The notes under the pieces were generated by a model that ran no database searches, was not told where the DNA came from, and worked only from the letters and a program-made list of their open reading frames with translations. From NCBI GenBank assembly GCA_030537895.1, contig JAUNVA010000004.1:71113-135112 (forward strand): 64,000 nt of DNA, written 5' to 3'. Positions 25,809 through 36,202 of the stretch are shown here, in pieces. Origin of the DNA: Bowdeniella nasicola. GTDB lineage: Bacteria; Actinomycetota; Actinomycetes; Actinomycetales; Actinomycetaceae. A program made the position numbers and the translations under genes. Positions within the stretch are counted from its first letter, which is position 1, and each line of letters opens with the position of its first letter.

Positions 25809-26891
25809 ATGGCGAAACATACCGGTCCACGTCCTTTCTCACCCCCTGCGCACCGCACTCACCGAGGCACATGGCTGGCAGTTCTCGTACTGCCCCTCCT
25901 CCTTGTGCTGGGCGCCTGCGAAGCTAAGGTGACTGCGGAGTTCTTCGAAGATGACACGACGCAGGGCACCATGGAGCTGAGCCTCGAGCGTTCCCAAGCC
26001 ACGTTATTCGGCCTCTCCGACTGTGACAGCCTTAACCAGAGCCTGGCGATGGGTGGCGGAAATGCCGCGAGCTGGACGCTCGAAGACAACTCAACGGACA
26101 GCGAACTCAAGTGCCGTCTGACCTCGGAGCGTCAGCCCATTGATAGTGAAGATGGTGCCGCGAACGGGTTCTCCGTCGTGCACGAAGACGGACAGTTCGT
26201 CGTCACCATGACCGGTGACGACACCATGGACGCGGGCATGGCTGAGGGGCTCTTCCCCGACAACGCGTTCCAGTTCACGCTGGTCTTTCCCGGAACGGTC
26301 GAGAGTGTCACCGGCGTGAACGACGACGCCTACACGATCAAGGACAATACGGTCACGTTCACGAAGATCACCGCCATCGGGAGCGGGGCGGTCGTGACCG
26401 CGAAGGACTCCCCCAGTAGTGGGATTGGCGGCTCCGTGGGGCTCATCATCGGCATCATCGTGTTGATCGCGCTGATTGCCCTCATCGTCTACTTCGTCCT
26501 GAAGTCGAAGAAGAACGCCAACCCCGCCCCCACTGCGGACTCCGCCGGTCCCGCCCCCGCGACGCCCAATCCCGCTACCGGGACGCCGAGCGCACCCCAT
26601 GCTGGCGCAGCCGATCCCGCCGCACCGAGCCCCGAGCACAGCTTTGCGCCTCCGACGGCGCAGAACCCGACAGCTCCCGAGGCCAGTGCTGTTCCCGGTA
26701 CGCCCGAAGCCCCGGCCCCTGCCGAGCCACGCACGCCCGGGGCACAGGCGCCGCTACCCGAGGGCTTCACCGGCGAGGAGACGCCCTCCTCCCAGCCCGC
26801 CCCCGGAGCGCCGACCGATCCTGCCCAGGGGTACGTCGAGCCACGCGCGGTGCGTGAGCCGGGTGAGGAGGGCTCTCCCTCGCAGGGCTAG
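25809..26891 (+). CDS. LppM-like lipoprotein with C-terminal membrane anchor and Pro/Ala-rich tail
   Basis: 360 residues. A signal peptide with lipobox LVLGAC (Cys near residue 37) is followed by an extracytoplasmic domain of about 170 residues resembling LppM, a strong transmembrane helix (near 208-231, SVGLIIGIIVLIALIALIVY), a KSKK stop-transfer sequence and a roughly 125-residue low-complexity Pro/Ala/Thr/Glu tail that should be cytoplasmic. Mycobacterial LppM has the same lipobox-domain-TM plan. The long tail is unusual and may be a disordered tether. The 238-base gap before it, shared with pckG, holds the promoters of both. No ribosome-binding site precedes the ATG. Confidence 0.75.
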   Translation: MAKHTGPRPFSPPAHRTHRGTWLAVLVLPLLLVLGACEAKVTAEFFEDDTTQGTMELSLERSQATLFGLSDCDSLNQSLAMGGGNAASWTLEDNSTDSELKCRLTSERQPIDSEDGAANGFSVVHEDGQFVVTMTGDDTMDAGMAEGLFPDNAFQFTLVFPGTVESVTGVNDDAYTIKDNTVTFTKITAIGSGAVVTAKDSPSSGIGGSVGLIIGIIVLIALIALIVYFVLKSKKNANPAPTADSAGPAPATPNPATGTPSAPHAGAADPAAPSPEHSFAPPTAQNPTAPEASAVPGTPEAPAPAEPRTPGAQAPLPEGFTGEETPSSQPAPGAPTDPAQGYVEPRAVREPGEEGSPSQG

Positions 26892-27034
26892 GGATGACCC
26901 GGCTCACCAGGATCCTCGTTCTCGTCCAGAGCCCCCTCACTGGCATCCCGGTACGTTCACCGGAGGGGCGAACGAGGCGGGTGGGTCGACGCAAGACACG
27001 CGCCGGACCACCCCCATGCGCGAGACATGACAGG

Positions 27035-27063
27035 GGCGGCCCCGCACTCAGTGCGGGGCCGCC
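27035..27063. terminator. 13-bp stem-loop between LppM-like gene and purA
   Basis: Perfect GC-rich stem (27035-27047 with 27051-27063) and a 3-base loop between convergent genes. The rest of the gap from 26892 holds nothing recognisable. Confidence 0.7.
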
Positions 27064-27078
27064 TGTGTGGTCTCTCCT

Positions 27079-28365
27079 CTAGTCGAGGAGGTCGTGACGC
27101 ACGATGGTGGCGTGGCGCCCGGGGCCCACCCCGATTGCCGAGATCCGGCAGTTCGAGATGTCCTCCAGGTATTCGACGTATTCGCGGGCGCGTGCCGGCA
27201 GCTCCTCGAAGGTGCGGGCCTCGGAAATGTCTTCCGACCAGCCCGGGCGCATCTCATAGATGGGCTTCGCGTGGTGGAAGGCAGTCTGGCTGTCCGGCAT
27301 CTCATCCACCCGCTCGCCGTCCACCTCGTAGGCCACGCACACGGGGATCTCCTCGTAGCCGGAGAGCACGTCGAGTTTCGTCATGACGAAGTCGGTGAGG
27401 CCGTTGACCCGTGCCGCGTAGCGGGCGATCACGGCGTCATACCATCCGGTGCGCCGCGGGCGCCCCGTCGTCACACCGAACTCGCCGCCAGCCTGGCGCA
27501 GCCGTTCCCCGTCCTCGTTATCGAGCTCGGTCGGGAAGGGGCCCTCCCCCACGCGGGTGGTGTAGGCCTTGATCACGCCAATGACACGGTCGATCCGGGT
27601 AGGTCCTACGCCCGAGCCGGTGCAGGCACCGGCCGCCGTCGCCGAGGACGACGTGACGAACGGGTACGTGCCGTGGTCAACATCGAGCATCGTGGCCTGT
27701 CCAGCCTCGAAGAGGACGGTCTTACCCTCGTCGAGCGCCCGGTTCAGCTCGAGCGAGCAGTCCACCACCATCGGGCGTACCCGCTCCGCGTAGGAGAGCA
27801 ATTCCTCAGTGACAGCGTCGACGTCGACCGCCCGACGGTTGTAGACCTTCACGAGCAGCGAATTCTTATTCTCGAGCGCCCCTTCGACCTTCTGACGCAA
27901 GATCGAGGCGTCGAACAGGTCCTGAATGCGGATCCCGACCCGCGACATCTTGTCCGCATACGTCGGCCCAATACCACGACCGGTCGTACCGATCTGGCGC
28001 GAGCCCAGGAACCGTTCAGAGACGCGGTCCAGGGTGCGGTTGTAGGAGGGGATCACGTGGGCGGATGCAGAGACCCTCAGCTTGGAGACGTCGACGCCAC
28101 GTTCCGAAAGCGCGTCGAGCTCCTGGAACAGGACCTCCAAGTCCACGACGACGCCGTTACCGATCACGGGGGTTACGCCGGGGGTGAGGATTCCGGAGGG
28201 GAGTAGGTGTAGCGCGTAGGTTTCCCCGTCGATGACGACGGTGTGGCCCGCGTTGTTTCCGCCGTTGAACTTCACGACGTAGTCAACGCGCTCACCGAGC
28301 TGGTCGGTGGCCTTGCCCTTTCCCTCGTCGCCCCATTGGCTTCCTACAACTACGACGGCAGGCAT
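27079..28365 (-). CDS. purA: Adenylosuccinate synthetase
   Basis: Joins IMP and aspartate with GTP, the first committed step to AMP. From the ATG at 28365 (GGAGGGAG site) it is 428 residues. The N-terminal [14 protein letters not shown] loop with the catalytic Asp, the NAGHTVV motif with the catalytic His and [14 protein letters not shown] are all present. It is separate from the purD operon and ends in a shared hairpin. Confidence 0.97.
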   Translation of the reverse strand: MPAVVVVGSQWGDEGKGKATDQLGERVDYVVKFNGGNNAGHTVVIDGETYALHLLPSGILTPGVTPVIGNGVVVDLEVLFQELDALSERGVDVSKLRVSASAHVIPSYNRTLDRVSERFLGSRQIGTTGRGIGPTYADKMSRVGIRIQDLFDASILRQKVEGALENKNSLLVKVYNRRAVDVDAVTEELLSYAERVRPMVVDCSLELNRALDEGKTVLFEAGQATMLDVDHGTYPFVTSSSATAAGACTGSGVGPTRIDRVIGVIKAYTTRVGEGPFPTELDNEDGERLRQAGGEFGVTTGRPRRTGWYDAVIARYAARVNGLTDFVMTKLDVLSGYEEIPVCVAYEVDGERVDEMPDSQTAFHHAKPIYEMRPGWSEDISEARTFEELPARAREYVEYLEDISNCRISAIGVGPGRHATIVRHDLLD

Positions 28366-28453
28366 CGCGTTCTCCCTCCGGCTCATGGCCTCGGCATGGT
28401 GATGGACCGCCCCTCGGTCCGTCTCTCAGGGTACCGCGACGCACCCCGGGAGC

Positions 28454-30571
28454 CTAGGTACGTTTCAGGTCCGGCACCGTGATGCGTGCCCACACGGCCT
28501 TCCCCATCGGAGTGGGGCGCCAGCCCCAATCCCCCAACTGGTTGACGACGTGCATGCCGTATCCGCCCGTGCTATTCGACGACGTGGTGGAGCGGAGCCG
28601 GGGAGGGCTCGGGTTCGCGTCCTCCACCTCGATGCGCACCCCGTCGTCGATCTCCTTGATCCGCAGCCCGACGCGCCCCCAGCCGTGGATGACGGCGTTG
28701 GACACGAGCTCGGATACGGCGAGCAGCACCGGCTCCTGTTCCGTCATGCCCCACTGCGTGAGGGCCCGCCCGGTGAGGGTTCGTGCGTAGGCGACGGCGG
28801 CCGGATCTGCCGGCAGTTGGAACCGCCGGGCCCGTGCCCCCGGTCCCACGACTGGACCTCCCGGCACCCGGATCACGACGACGGAGACGTCGTCCTCAGC
28901 ATCGGCCGCGTAGTCCATGAGTTCCTCCCCGATGCCGGCGGCATCCGGGGCCTGCGAGGAGCCAACGACGTCGAGCAGGGAGTCGAGAGTTTCACGCAGA
29001 TCCGCGCCGCGTCGCTCGACGAGGCCATCGGAGAAGAAGACGACGGCATCACCCGGGTGCAGGAGTACACGCTCCTCGACGCGTTCGGCCGTTGGCATCC
29101 CGAGCAGGCCGTGAGAGTCTCCCGGCAAACGGCGTGCCCCCTCCGCTGTCAGTACGATCCCGGGCAGGATCCCCGCGCGCGTACACTGCAGCGTCCAGGT
29201 GGGGCCGTCCGGATCGGGCGTGAGGCGGGCCGCGACGAGCGCCGCGGTGCGAGTGAGGCGTAGCCCGCTCATCGAGCGATCGACTTCCTCGAGAAGCCGG
29301 GCGGGCGAAGTGATGCGTGGCGCAAAGGAGCGCAGTACCGTGCGGATCTGGTTCATGGCGGCGACCGAGTCGACGTCGTGACCGACCGCGTCCCCGAGGA
29401 TGACGAGCGTGGCGCCCTCATCGTCACTCGAGATGTCGAACCAGTCTCCCCCCACCTGGGCCTGCGGGGCGAAGGGCTGATAGTAGGTCCAGATGTCCAG
29501 GTCGCTGACGCGCGACTGGGCGGGGAGCAGCGTCCGTGTGAGGGATTCGGCGAGAAGGTGTTCGCGGTGGTAGAGCTCGAAGTGGTCGAGGGCCTCGGCT
29601 ACACGCTTCACGACGAGGTTCAACACGGTGCGCAGATCCGAGACGGGCTTCGAGGTACGCGGCACGGTGACGAGGATGCCGCGCGACTTGGGCCAGGCCC
29701 CCGCGGTGGAGACGAGGACCGGCAGGGGCGCGCCTGCCTTGGCGTGGAAGGCCGCACGGATCCGCCCCGAGGGCGAGTCTGGGGCGGCGTCGGCCGGTAG
29801 GTCGATCGGCTCAGTGGCCGCACGGTTCTCGCGCCACAGCTGGTAGACGGGATCCGTCGGGTATTCGCACGTCCCGGGCGCGGGCCCATCCGTCGTGAAC
29901 CCGGGCAGGGAAATCAGGCCGTGCTCGCGGTGCATCACCATGAAGTCGGCGTGCGCCACGAGATCGCGACGCAGCAGGGCTGCGATCGTGGCCAGTACCC
30001 GGTCCGGTGGCGTGGTGACGAGCAGTTGCGAGACCCGATCGACGATGTGCAGCCCGAGGTTCGCGCGCCGGTGGGCCTCCACACGCAGCGCTCCGAGCGT
30101 CGTCTCGCCCGCGATGTCTTCCATCGCGGGGAGCAGGCACGAACTCACGGTCCACAGGTGCGTGAATCCCTCGATCGTGGCCACGCGCCGAAAGGACGGT
30201 GTGTACCAGACACGCTCACCGTCGGGGCGGGTATAGACCATCGGGACGCCTTCGAGCGCGTGGGTGTTCTCGTCGGTGAGTTCCTCGTTCGTGATCGAGG
30301 AGCCAACGGAGGTGATGAGGTCGATACCGTTGTGCTGAACGTCGGCGAGGTGATAGCCGGTGACCTCTTCAAACCGGCTATTACACCACAGGATTGCCCA
30401 GCCGTCGGCGGATACCCGGACGTGCGGGCCGCCCTCCGGTCCCGTCCCGGGCAGGCGGGCGTGCCGGCAGGCGGGGCCAGCGTAGCCGAGGAGCGCGACG
30501 GGGGCGGCGAGCGAGTTCAGAATCCCGACTGGATCCACAATCTCATCGATGGCGTGACGATCGGGTTTCAC
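28454..30571 (-). CDS. PAS-GAF-PP2C (SpoIIE)-HATPase regulatory phosphatase
   Basis: A 705-residue partner-switching regulator. Domains in order: PAS (about 55-145, with LWCNSRFEEVTGYH), GAF-like (about 165-340), PP2C/SpoIIE phosphatase (about 350-560; metal motifs QVGGDWFDI, LGDAVGHD and FSDGLVE) and a C-terminal RsbW-type HATPase (about 580-700; LAVSELVSNAVIHG and GGYGMHVV). It should dephosphorylate a STAS antagonist and may also phosphorylate it. The GTG at 30571 follows AAGGGAG. The STAS gene is divergent and next to it; no sigma factor is visible in the window. Confidence 0.87.
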   Translation of the reverse strand: MKPDRHAIDEIVDPVGILNSLAAPVALLGYAGPACRHARLPGTGPEGGPHVRVSADGWAILWCNSRFEEVTGYHLADVQHNGIDLITSVGSSITNEELTDENTHALEGVPMVYTRPDGERVWYTPSFRRVATIEGFTHLWTVSSCLLPAMEDIAGETTLGALRVEAHRRANLGLHIVDRVSQLLVTTPPDRVLATIAALLRRDLVAHADFMVMHREHGLISLPGFTTDGPAPGTCEYPTDPVYQLWRENRAATEPIDLPADAAPDSPSGRIRAAFHAKAGAPLPVLVSTAGAWPKSRGILVTVPRTSKPVSDLRTVLNLVVKRVAEALDHFELYHREHLLAESLTRTLLPAQSRVSDLDIWTYYQPFAPQAQVGGDWFDISSDDEGATLVILGDAVGHDVDSVAAMNQIRTVLRSFAPRITSPARLLEEVDRSMSGLRLTRTAALVAARLTPDPDGPTWTLQCTRAGILPGIVLTAEGARRLPGDSHGLLGMPTAERVEERVLLHPGDAVVFFSDGLVERRGADLRETLDSLLDVVGSSQAPDAAGIGEELMDYAADAEDDVSVVVIRVPGGPVVGPGARARRFQLPADPAAVAYARTLTGRALTQWGMTEQEPVLLAVSELVSNAVIHGWGRVGLRIKEIDDGVRIEVEDANPSPPRLRSTTSSNSTGGYGMHVVNQLGDWGWRPTPMGKAVWARITVPDLKRT

Positions 30572-30670
30572 AGCGCTCCCTTCGCGCTCTATCCTGTAAG
30601 GACCACTTTCTATTATGTGGGGCGCTGGCACCCGAGTGTGCCGCTGCGGACCCGAGGACTGAGATCACGC

Positions 30671-31057
30671 ATGACCACACACGCGGATGAGGGCGCGGCG
30701 CCCAATGCCGATACCGGATCGGCTGCCGTGATGACCTCGGCACAGCGCACCCGATTGATCCTCTCTGGCGCCATCGACCTGCAGCTGTCCGCCGAATTCC
30801 TCGAGGCCGTCCTCGAATGTGAGGAGCGTGCGCTCCCGCTCGACGTCGACCTGCGCAACGTCACCTTCATGGACTCCTCCGGGATTGCGACGCTCTCGCG
30901 GTTGGTCTCGGCCGACTCCCCGGTCTTGCCGGTCCGACTCATCAAACCACCCGACGTCGTGCGTTTCCTCCTGGACGTCACAGGCCTCGCTGACCAGGTC
31001 ACCACATTGAACAGTGACCCGGGCTTCCCGTCCCCAGGCAGGGGCGAGCCCGCCTAG
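30671..31057 (+). CDS. STAS-domain anti-sigma factor antagonist
   Basis: A 128-residue SpoIIAA/RsbV-like protein. After about 25 unstructured residues comes the STAS fold, with the phospho-acceptor Ser in DLRNVTFMDSSGIATL. It is divergent from the PAS-GAF-PP2C-HATPase phosphatase, whose promoter region it shares (30572-30670), so it is the likely substrate. The ATG at 30671 has only a distant GAGGA element. A TATTAT sequence at 30611-30616 could be its -10 region. Confidence 0.85.
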   Translation: MTTHADEGAAPNADTGSAAVMTSAQRTRLILSGAIDLQLSAEFLEAVLECEERALPLDVDLRNVTFMDSSGIATLSRLVSADSPVLPVRLIKPPDVVRFLLDVTGLADQVTTLNSDPGFPSPGRGEPA

Positions 31058-31082
31058 CAGCCGAGCTGGGGCCCGCGGGCGC

Positions 31083-33209
31083 TTAGGCGTCCTCCTCCTC
31101 GCGCAGCACCGCCGCCGAACGGGGCGGCAGCACCAGGTGGCCCGTCACGCGCGTCCCTGTGAGAACGTTGAGACCGACCTGTCCGCTCAGCTCCGCAGCG
31201 CGCTCGCCATGATTCAACAGGAAGGTGAACTCTCCGCGGCGCACACTCTCCACGCCGCCGGGCAACTCCGGCGGGCAGAGCCGAGCGCGAGCCTCTGCGA
31301 GGCGCAACAGCGCGGCGCGACCCGCCGCATCGAGGTCGGTCGCGGCATACGTTCCGCCTCCGGCGCCACAGGGGCGGTAGGTGAGCGCCGGCCAGCCCGC
31401 GAGGTCGTCATCGCTGAACGTGGCGAGCACCTCGACGTCGTCCTCAAGCGCGAGTTCCTCTGCCCACAGTGAACCCCGGGGGGCCGGTTTCGGGTGCGCG
31501 ATCCGCTCGAGCGTGCGGTCGAGGGCCGAGCCTGGCACCACCTCAATCCCCACCTCGTCGGTGGCGCCGGCCGGGTGAATGTGAGCGCTAATGGTGTCCA
31601 CCCGCGGGTCGACTTCGCGCGGCCGGGCGCCCGCGGGAAGGCGGTGCTCCAGCACGCGGATGCCGAGCAGGTCACTGAGCATCGATGCGTATCCCCCCTC
31701 GATGGCCCGCCCGGTGTCATCGAGCACCCCGGTTGGCGCCGTGACGATTACCTGTGTGCCTGCATGGGCCGCGTCCGTGAGGGCCGCGGCGAGGTCCGCA
31801 CTGAGAGCGAAGAGCTCGGGCACGATGATGACGCGATAGCCGCGCAGGTCGGAATCGGGGAAGACCACGTCGACCGGATAACCGCGCTCGAATGCGGTGC
31901 CGTGCCACGCGCGCAGGGCCGCATCACCGCGGTCCGGGCCCGGACCGATGGCACTCGCCCGGTGGAACCGCGAATCCCAATCCATGAGGAGCGCCACGTC
32001 GGCGTGCACCCGGCTCCCAACGACGTCGCTGAGGGCCGCGAGATCGTGGCCGAGCCCGACAACCTCGGGCCAAATGGTGGACTCGCGCCCCGAGTGGGAA
32101 ACCATCGCCGAGTGAAACGTCTCCGCGCCGCGCACCGACTGGCGCCATTGGAACTGCATGATGGCGTCCGCGCCGTGGGCGACGCGTTGCAGGGATTGCA
32201 GGGTGAACACCCCGGGTCGCTTGCGCGAGTTGCGCTCACGCCACTGTACGGCGGAGGTGGTCTGCTCCATCAGGTAGAAGGGCCGTCCGTCCCCAAGCGA
32301 GCGCATGAGGTCCGAAACGTAGGCCGCTTCGCGGGCCGCGAGCTGGCTCACCGGCTCGGGATAGGAGTCGTCGGTGACGACATCCACGTGGCGTGCCCAC
32401 TCGCGGTAGTTCACGGGTGGGAAGTCCGCCATAAAGTTCGTCGTGATGGGCACATTCGAGTGCTCCCGGATGGCCTCCTTTTCCGCCAGGTAGCAGGCGA
32501 GAAGTTCATCGGAGGAAAAGCGCGAGAAGTCGGCCTCCTGGCCGGGGTTGGGAAAGGACGGTGTTGCGGCCGGGACCCCAACTTCGTCGAAGGAGTCGTA
32601 GCGCTGGGACCAAAAAGCGGTACCCCACGCCTCATTCAGTTCCTCGATTGTGGCGTAGCGCTCGCGCAGCCAGTCTCGGAAGGCGGCCGCGGAGGTTTCG
32701 CAGTAGCACCGGGCCACGTGGTTGCCGTACTCGTTCGACACGTGCCACAGACGCACAGCCGGGTGCGTGCCATAGCGTTCGGCGAGACGCGACGCGAGGC
32801 GTGCCGAGTAACGCCGAAAGACCGGTGAAGACGGGCAGATGTGCTGACGCGAGCCGTGCCCGAGCCGTACGCCCTCGCGCGTAACCGGCAGCGTCTCGGG
32901 ATAGGCGAGGCCGAGCCAGGCCGGTGGAGACGCGGTCGCGGTCGCGAGATCGACGGCGATACCGGCCTCATGCAGGGCCTCGATGACCGTATCCAGCCGT
33001 TCGAAGGTGAACTCGCCGTCGCGTGGCTCCAATTCCGCCCACGCGAAAATCGCGACCGACACCATCGTGACGCCCGCCTCACGCATGAGCGCGATGTCCT
33101 CGGCGAGGATCTCATCGGGCCACTGTTCAGGGTTGTAGTCGGCGCCATAGTGCAGGACGGGGACTCCCCCCGGCGTGGAGGTCGACAGGATCGAATGTGG
33201 GCGAGTCAT
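31083..33209 (-). CDS. Beta-galactosidase, glycoside hydrolase family 42
   Basis: Cytoplasmic beta-galactosidase, 708 residues. The (beta/alpha)8 domain carries the acid/base Glu160 (WHVSNEYGNH) and nucleophile Glu315 (FYLMEQTTS). Cys125, Cys168 and Cys170 (HICPSS, RCYCETS) match three of the zinc-binding cysteines of the family. The trimerisation and C-terminal beta domains follow. There is no signal peptide, so galactosides must be imported. The start lies 6 bases after an AATCAT element with no ribosome-binding site. Its neighbours do not form a lactose operon; the sugar ABC importer is 6 kb away. Confidence 0.93.
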   Translation of the reverse strand: MTRPHSILSTSTPGGVPVLHYGADYNPEQWPDEILAEDIALMREAGVTMVSVAIFAWAELEPRDGEFTFERLDTVIEALHEAGIAVDLATATASPPAWLGLAYPETLPVTREGVRLGHGSRQHICPSSPVFRRYSARLASRLAERYGTHPAVRLWHVSNEYGNHVARCYCETSAAAFRDWLRERYATIEELNEAWGTAFWSQRYDSFDEVGVPAATPSFPNPGQEADFSRFSSDELLACYLAEKEAIREHSNVPITTNFMADFPPVNYREWARHVDVVTDDSYPEPVSQLAAREAAYVSDLMRSLGDGRPFYLMEQTTSAVQWRERNSRKRPGVFTLQSLQRVAHGADAIMQFQWRQSVRGAETFHSAMVSHSGRESTIWPEVVGLGHDLAALSDVVGSRVHADVALLMDWDSRFHRASAIGPGPDRGDAALRAWHGTAFERGYPVDVVFPDSDLRGYRVIIVPELFALSADLAAALTDAAHAGTQVIVTAPTGVLDDTGRAIEGGYASMLSDLLGIRVLEHRLPAGARPREVDPRVDTISAHIHPAGATDEVGIEVVPGSALDRTLERIAHPKPAPRGSLWAEELALEDDVEVLATFSDDDLAGWPALTYRPCGAGGGTYAATDLDAAGRAALLRLAEARARLCPPELPGGVESVRRGEFTFLLNHGERAAELSGQVGLNVLTGTRVTGHLVLPPRSAAVLREEEDA

Positions 33210-33215
33210 AGCGGG

Positions 33216-33221
33216 ATGATT
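33216..33221 (-). promoter_or_regulatory. Possible -10 hexamer AATCAT of the beta-galactosidase gene
   Basis: AATCAT, 6 bases, then ATG. Confidence 0.35.
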
Positions 33222-33254
33222 CTCCAGTAGGTGAAACGGGCGGGCGCGCTCCGA

Positions 33255-33280
33255 CCCCCGCCACCGATGGGCAGCGGGGG
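33255..33280. terminator. Short stem-loop downstream of fba
   Basis: CCCCCGC (33255-33261) pairs with GCGGGGG (33274-33280). It lies 64 bases past the fba stop and before the galactosidase promoter; a weak terminator candidate. Confidence 0.4.
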
Positions 33281-33343
33281 CCGGTTCACTAAGAGGGGGG
33301 TCCGAGGGAACCCTCGCGCATCGGCTGTCGCCGACGCTGCACC

Positions 33344-34363
<1,020 letters not shown>

Positions 34364-34518
34364 AATGGCCTCCTACTTGACTCGAATATTTCCGTCCCTA
34401 TTGTTTCACGATTCGGCAATTTTCTCCCCCGAGAAGTCCGTTTTCACCGCTCCGGACCCTGCTATGATAACGCTCACATTTGATGCCTTGTATCAGGCGC
34501 ATCCTAAGGAGGTCACCC

Positions 34519-35979
34519 TTGAGTCGGACCATCATTCTTGGCGCGGGGATATCCGGGCACACCGCCGCGCTTCATCTGCGTAGGACATTAGGCCCGGACC
34601 ACGTCGTCACCGTCGTCTCTCCCAATTCGCATTGGAATTGGATTCCTTCAAATATCTGGGTTGGTGTCGGCGTCATGGACGGCAAGGACGTGGTGTTTCC
34701 TCTCGCCCCCGTCTATGCGAAACACAACATCGAGTTCATCCAAGCCAAGGCCACGACGATCCTGCCGAACGGAGACGACGCGGATTCGCGCGGCGCGGTC
34801 GACGTCGAGTTCACCGATCCGCAGCGCTCGGGGCAGAGCGCCCGCCTACGCTACGACTACCTCATCAACGCAACGGGCCCGAAACTACGCTTCGAGGCAA
34901 CCGAAGGCCTCGGTCCCGATGCGGGACACACCTCTTCAGTCTGCACCGCGGGCCACGCCGTCGATGCCGCCGCAGCTCTCGCCGCCACGATCGAACGCCT
35001 GAAGGCGGGCGAGAAACAGACACTCGTCGTCGGTATGGGCCACGGCACCTGTACCTGTGAGGGCGCCGCTTTCGAATACACCTTCAACGTGGAGCAGGAG
35101 CTACGCAAGGCTGGGGTACGTGAGCGCGCTGAGCTCATCTACCTGACGAATGAGGCACAGCTCGGGGACTTCGGCGTTGATGGCATGACGTTCACCGAAC
35201 GCGGCTTCCGGCAGTCCTCCCAGATGTGGACTGAATCCCTCTTCACCGAGCGCGACGTGCATTCGATTCTCGGTGCCCACGTGCAACGGGTGGAGCCGGG
35301 CGTGATCCACTACGAAACGCTCGACGGCTCAGAGCACACGCAGAAGTTCGACTTTGCCATGCTGCTGCCACCGTTCGGCGGAGTGGGGCTCACCGCGCTC
35401 GACCGGGACGGGACGGACATCACCGCCACGCTGTTCAACCCCGCCGGATTCATGAAGGTTGATGGCAACTACACGCCAGCACCGTACGAGGAGTGGAGCG
35501 CTGAGGACTGGCCAGAGACCTACGAGGTGCCGGGCTACCCCAACATCTTCGCTGTCGGGATCGCATTCGCACCCCCGCACCAAATTTCGAAGCCGCGCAC
35601 CTCGCCACACGGCACGGTCATTACGCCGGCCCCACCCCGTACCGGCATGCCGTCGGGAGTCATGGGCAAGACTGTGGCGATGACAATCGCCGACCGCATC
35701 GCTGGGAAGGTCGATGCCGCACACAAAGCATCGATGGCACGGCTCGGCGCAGCGTGCGTGGCCTCTGCCGGCACGGGCCTGCGGTCTGGGTCGGCCGCCA
35801 CCATGACGATGTTCCCCGTTGTCCCCGACTACCAGAAGTACCCGGACACGGGCGGCCGCAACCCGAAGGGAACGAGCGGCCAGATCGGACTCTCCGGGCA
35901 CTGGATGAAGCTCATGCTTCACTATCTGTTTCTGTGGAAGGCCAAGGGCCGCTTCGGTTGGCACGTCATCCCGGAATAA
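34519..35979 (+). CDS. Sulfide:quinone oxidoreductase-like FAD flavoprotein
   Basis: Membrane-associated flavoprotein that should oxidise sulfide and pass electrons to quinone. From the TTG at 34519 (AAGGAGG site 6 bases upstream, which decides the start) it is 486 residues. The FAD motif is GAGISGHTAA (8-17); cysteines occur at 142 (SVCTAGH), 178 and 180 (GTCTCEG) and about 422 (GAACVAS), candidates for the redox pair. The segment PRTGMPSGVMGKTVAMTIAD fits the SQR rather than NDH-2 family. The C-terminus (HWMKLMLHYLFLWKAKGRFGW) looks like an amphipathic membrane-binding helix. A TATGAT -10 element is at 34463-34468. It is co-transcribed with the next small gene. Confidence 0.82.
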   Translation: MSRTIILGAGISGHTAALHLRRTLGPDHVVTVVSPNSHWNWIPSNIWVGVGVMDGKDVVFPLAPVYAKHNIEFIQAKATTILPNGDDADSRGAVDVEFTDPQRSGQSARLRYDYLINATGPKLRFEATEGLGPDAGHTSSVCTAGHAVDAAAALAATIERLKAGEKQTLVVGMGHGTCTCEGAAFEYTFNVEQELRKAGVRERAELIYLTNEAQLGDFGVDGMTFTERGFRQSSQMWTESLFTERDVHSILGAHVQRVEPGVIHYETLDGSEHTQKFDFAMLLPPFGGVGLTALDRDGTDITATLFNPAGFMKVDGNYTPAPYEEWSAEDWPETYEVPGYPNIFAVGIAFAPPHQISKPRTSPHGTVITPAPPRTGMPSGVMGKTVAMTIADRIAGKVDAAHKASMARLGAACVASAGTGLRSGSAATMTMFPVVPDYQKYPDTGGRNPKGTSGQIGLSGHWMKLMLHYLFLWKAKGRFGWHVIPE

Positions 35980-35988
35980 GGAGATCCC

Positions 35989-36150
35989 ATGAACACCTCA
36001 CCCGTCATTGAGAATTACCCGCATGCCCCGAGGCCGACCGCTCGCACCCTGTGGATGCGCCGCAGCCTTCCGATCCAGGCGGTGAAGTTCGCCGGCTCGT
36101 GCCTCACCATCATGATGATGGTGGCCAAGGGCCACGGCGGCGAGGACTAG
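35989..36150 (+). CDS. 53-residue companion of the sulfide:quinone oxidoreductase
   Basis: A short gene from ATG 35989, with AAGGAG 7 bases upstream overlapping the end of the SQR gene, and closed by a strong hairpin 12 bases after its stop. The protein has a proline-rich N-terminus, an Arg-rich centre (TLWMRRSLP) and a hydrophobic, Met-rich stretch (FAGSCLTIMMMVAKG) that could be a short membrane or interface helix with one Cys. I do not recognise a family. Tight coupling argues for a partner or membrane adaptor of the oxidoreductase. Confidence 0.7.
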   Translation: MNTSPVIENYPHAPRPTARTLWMRRSLPIQAVKFAGSCLTIMMMVAKGHGGED

Positions 36151-36162
36151 CCGCCGCGACCG

Positions 36163-36195
36163 GTGCCCCGCGGATGTCCCCCATCCGCGGGGCAC
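36163..36195 (+). terminator. 14-bp stem-loop after the SQR unit
   Basis: Perfect stem GTGCCCCGCGGATG with its complement (36163-36176, 36182-36195) and a 5-base loop; it closes the SQR pair and faces trmH. Confidence 0.8.
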
Positions 36196-36202
36196 GTCCT
36201 AC

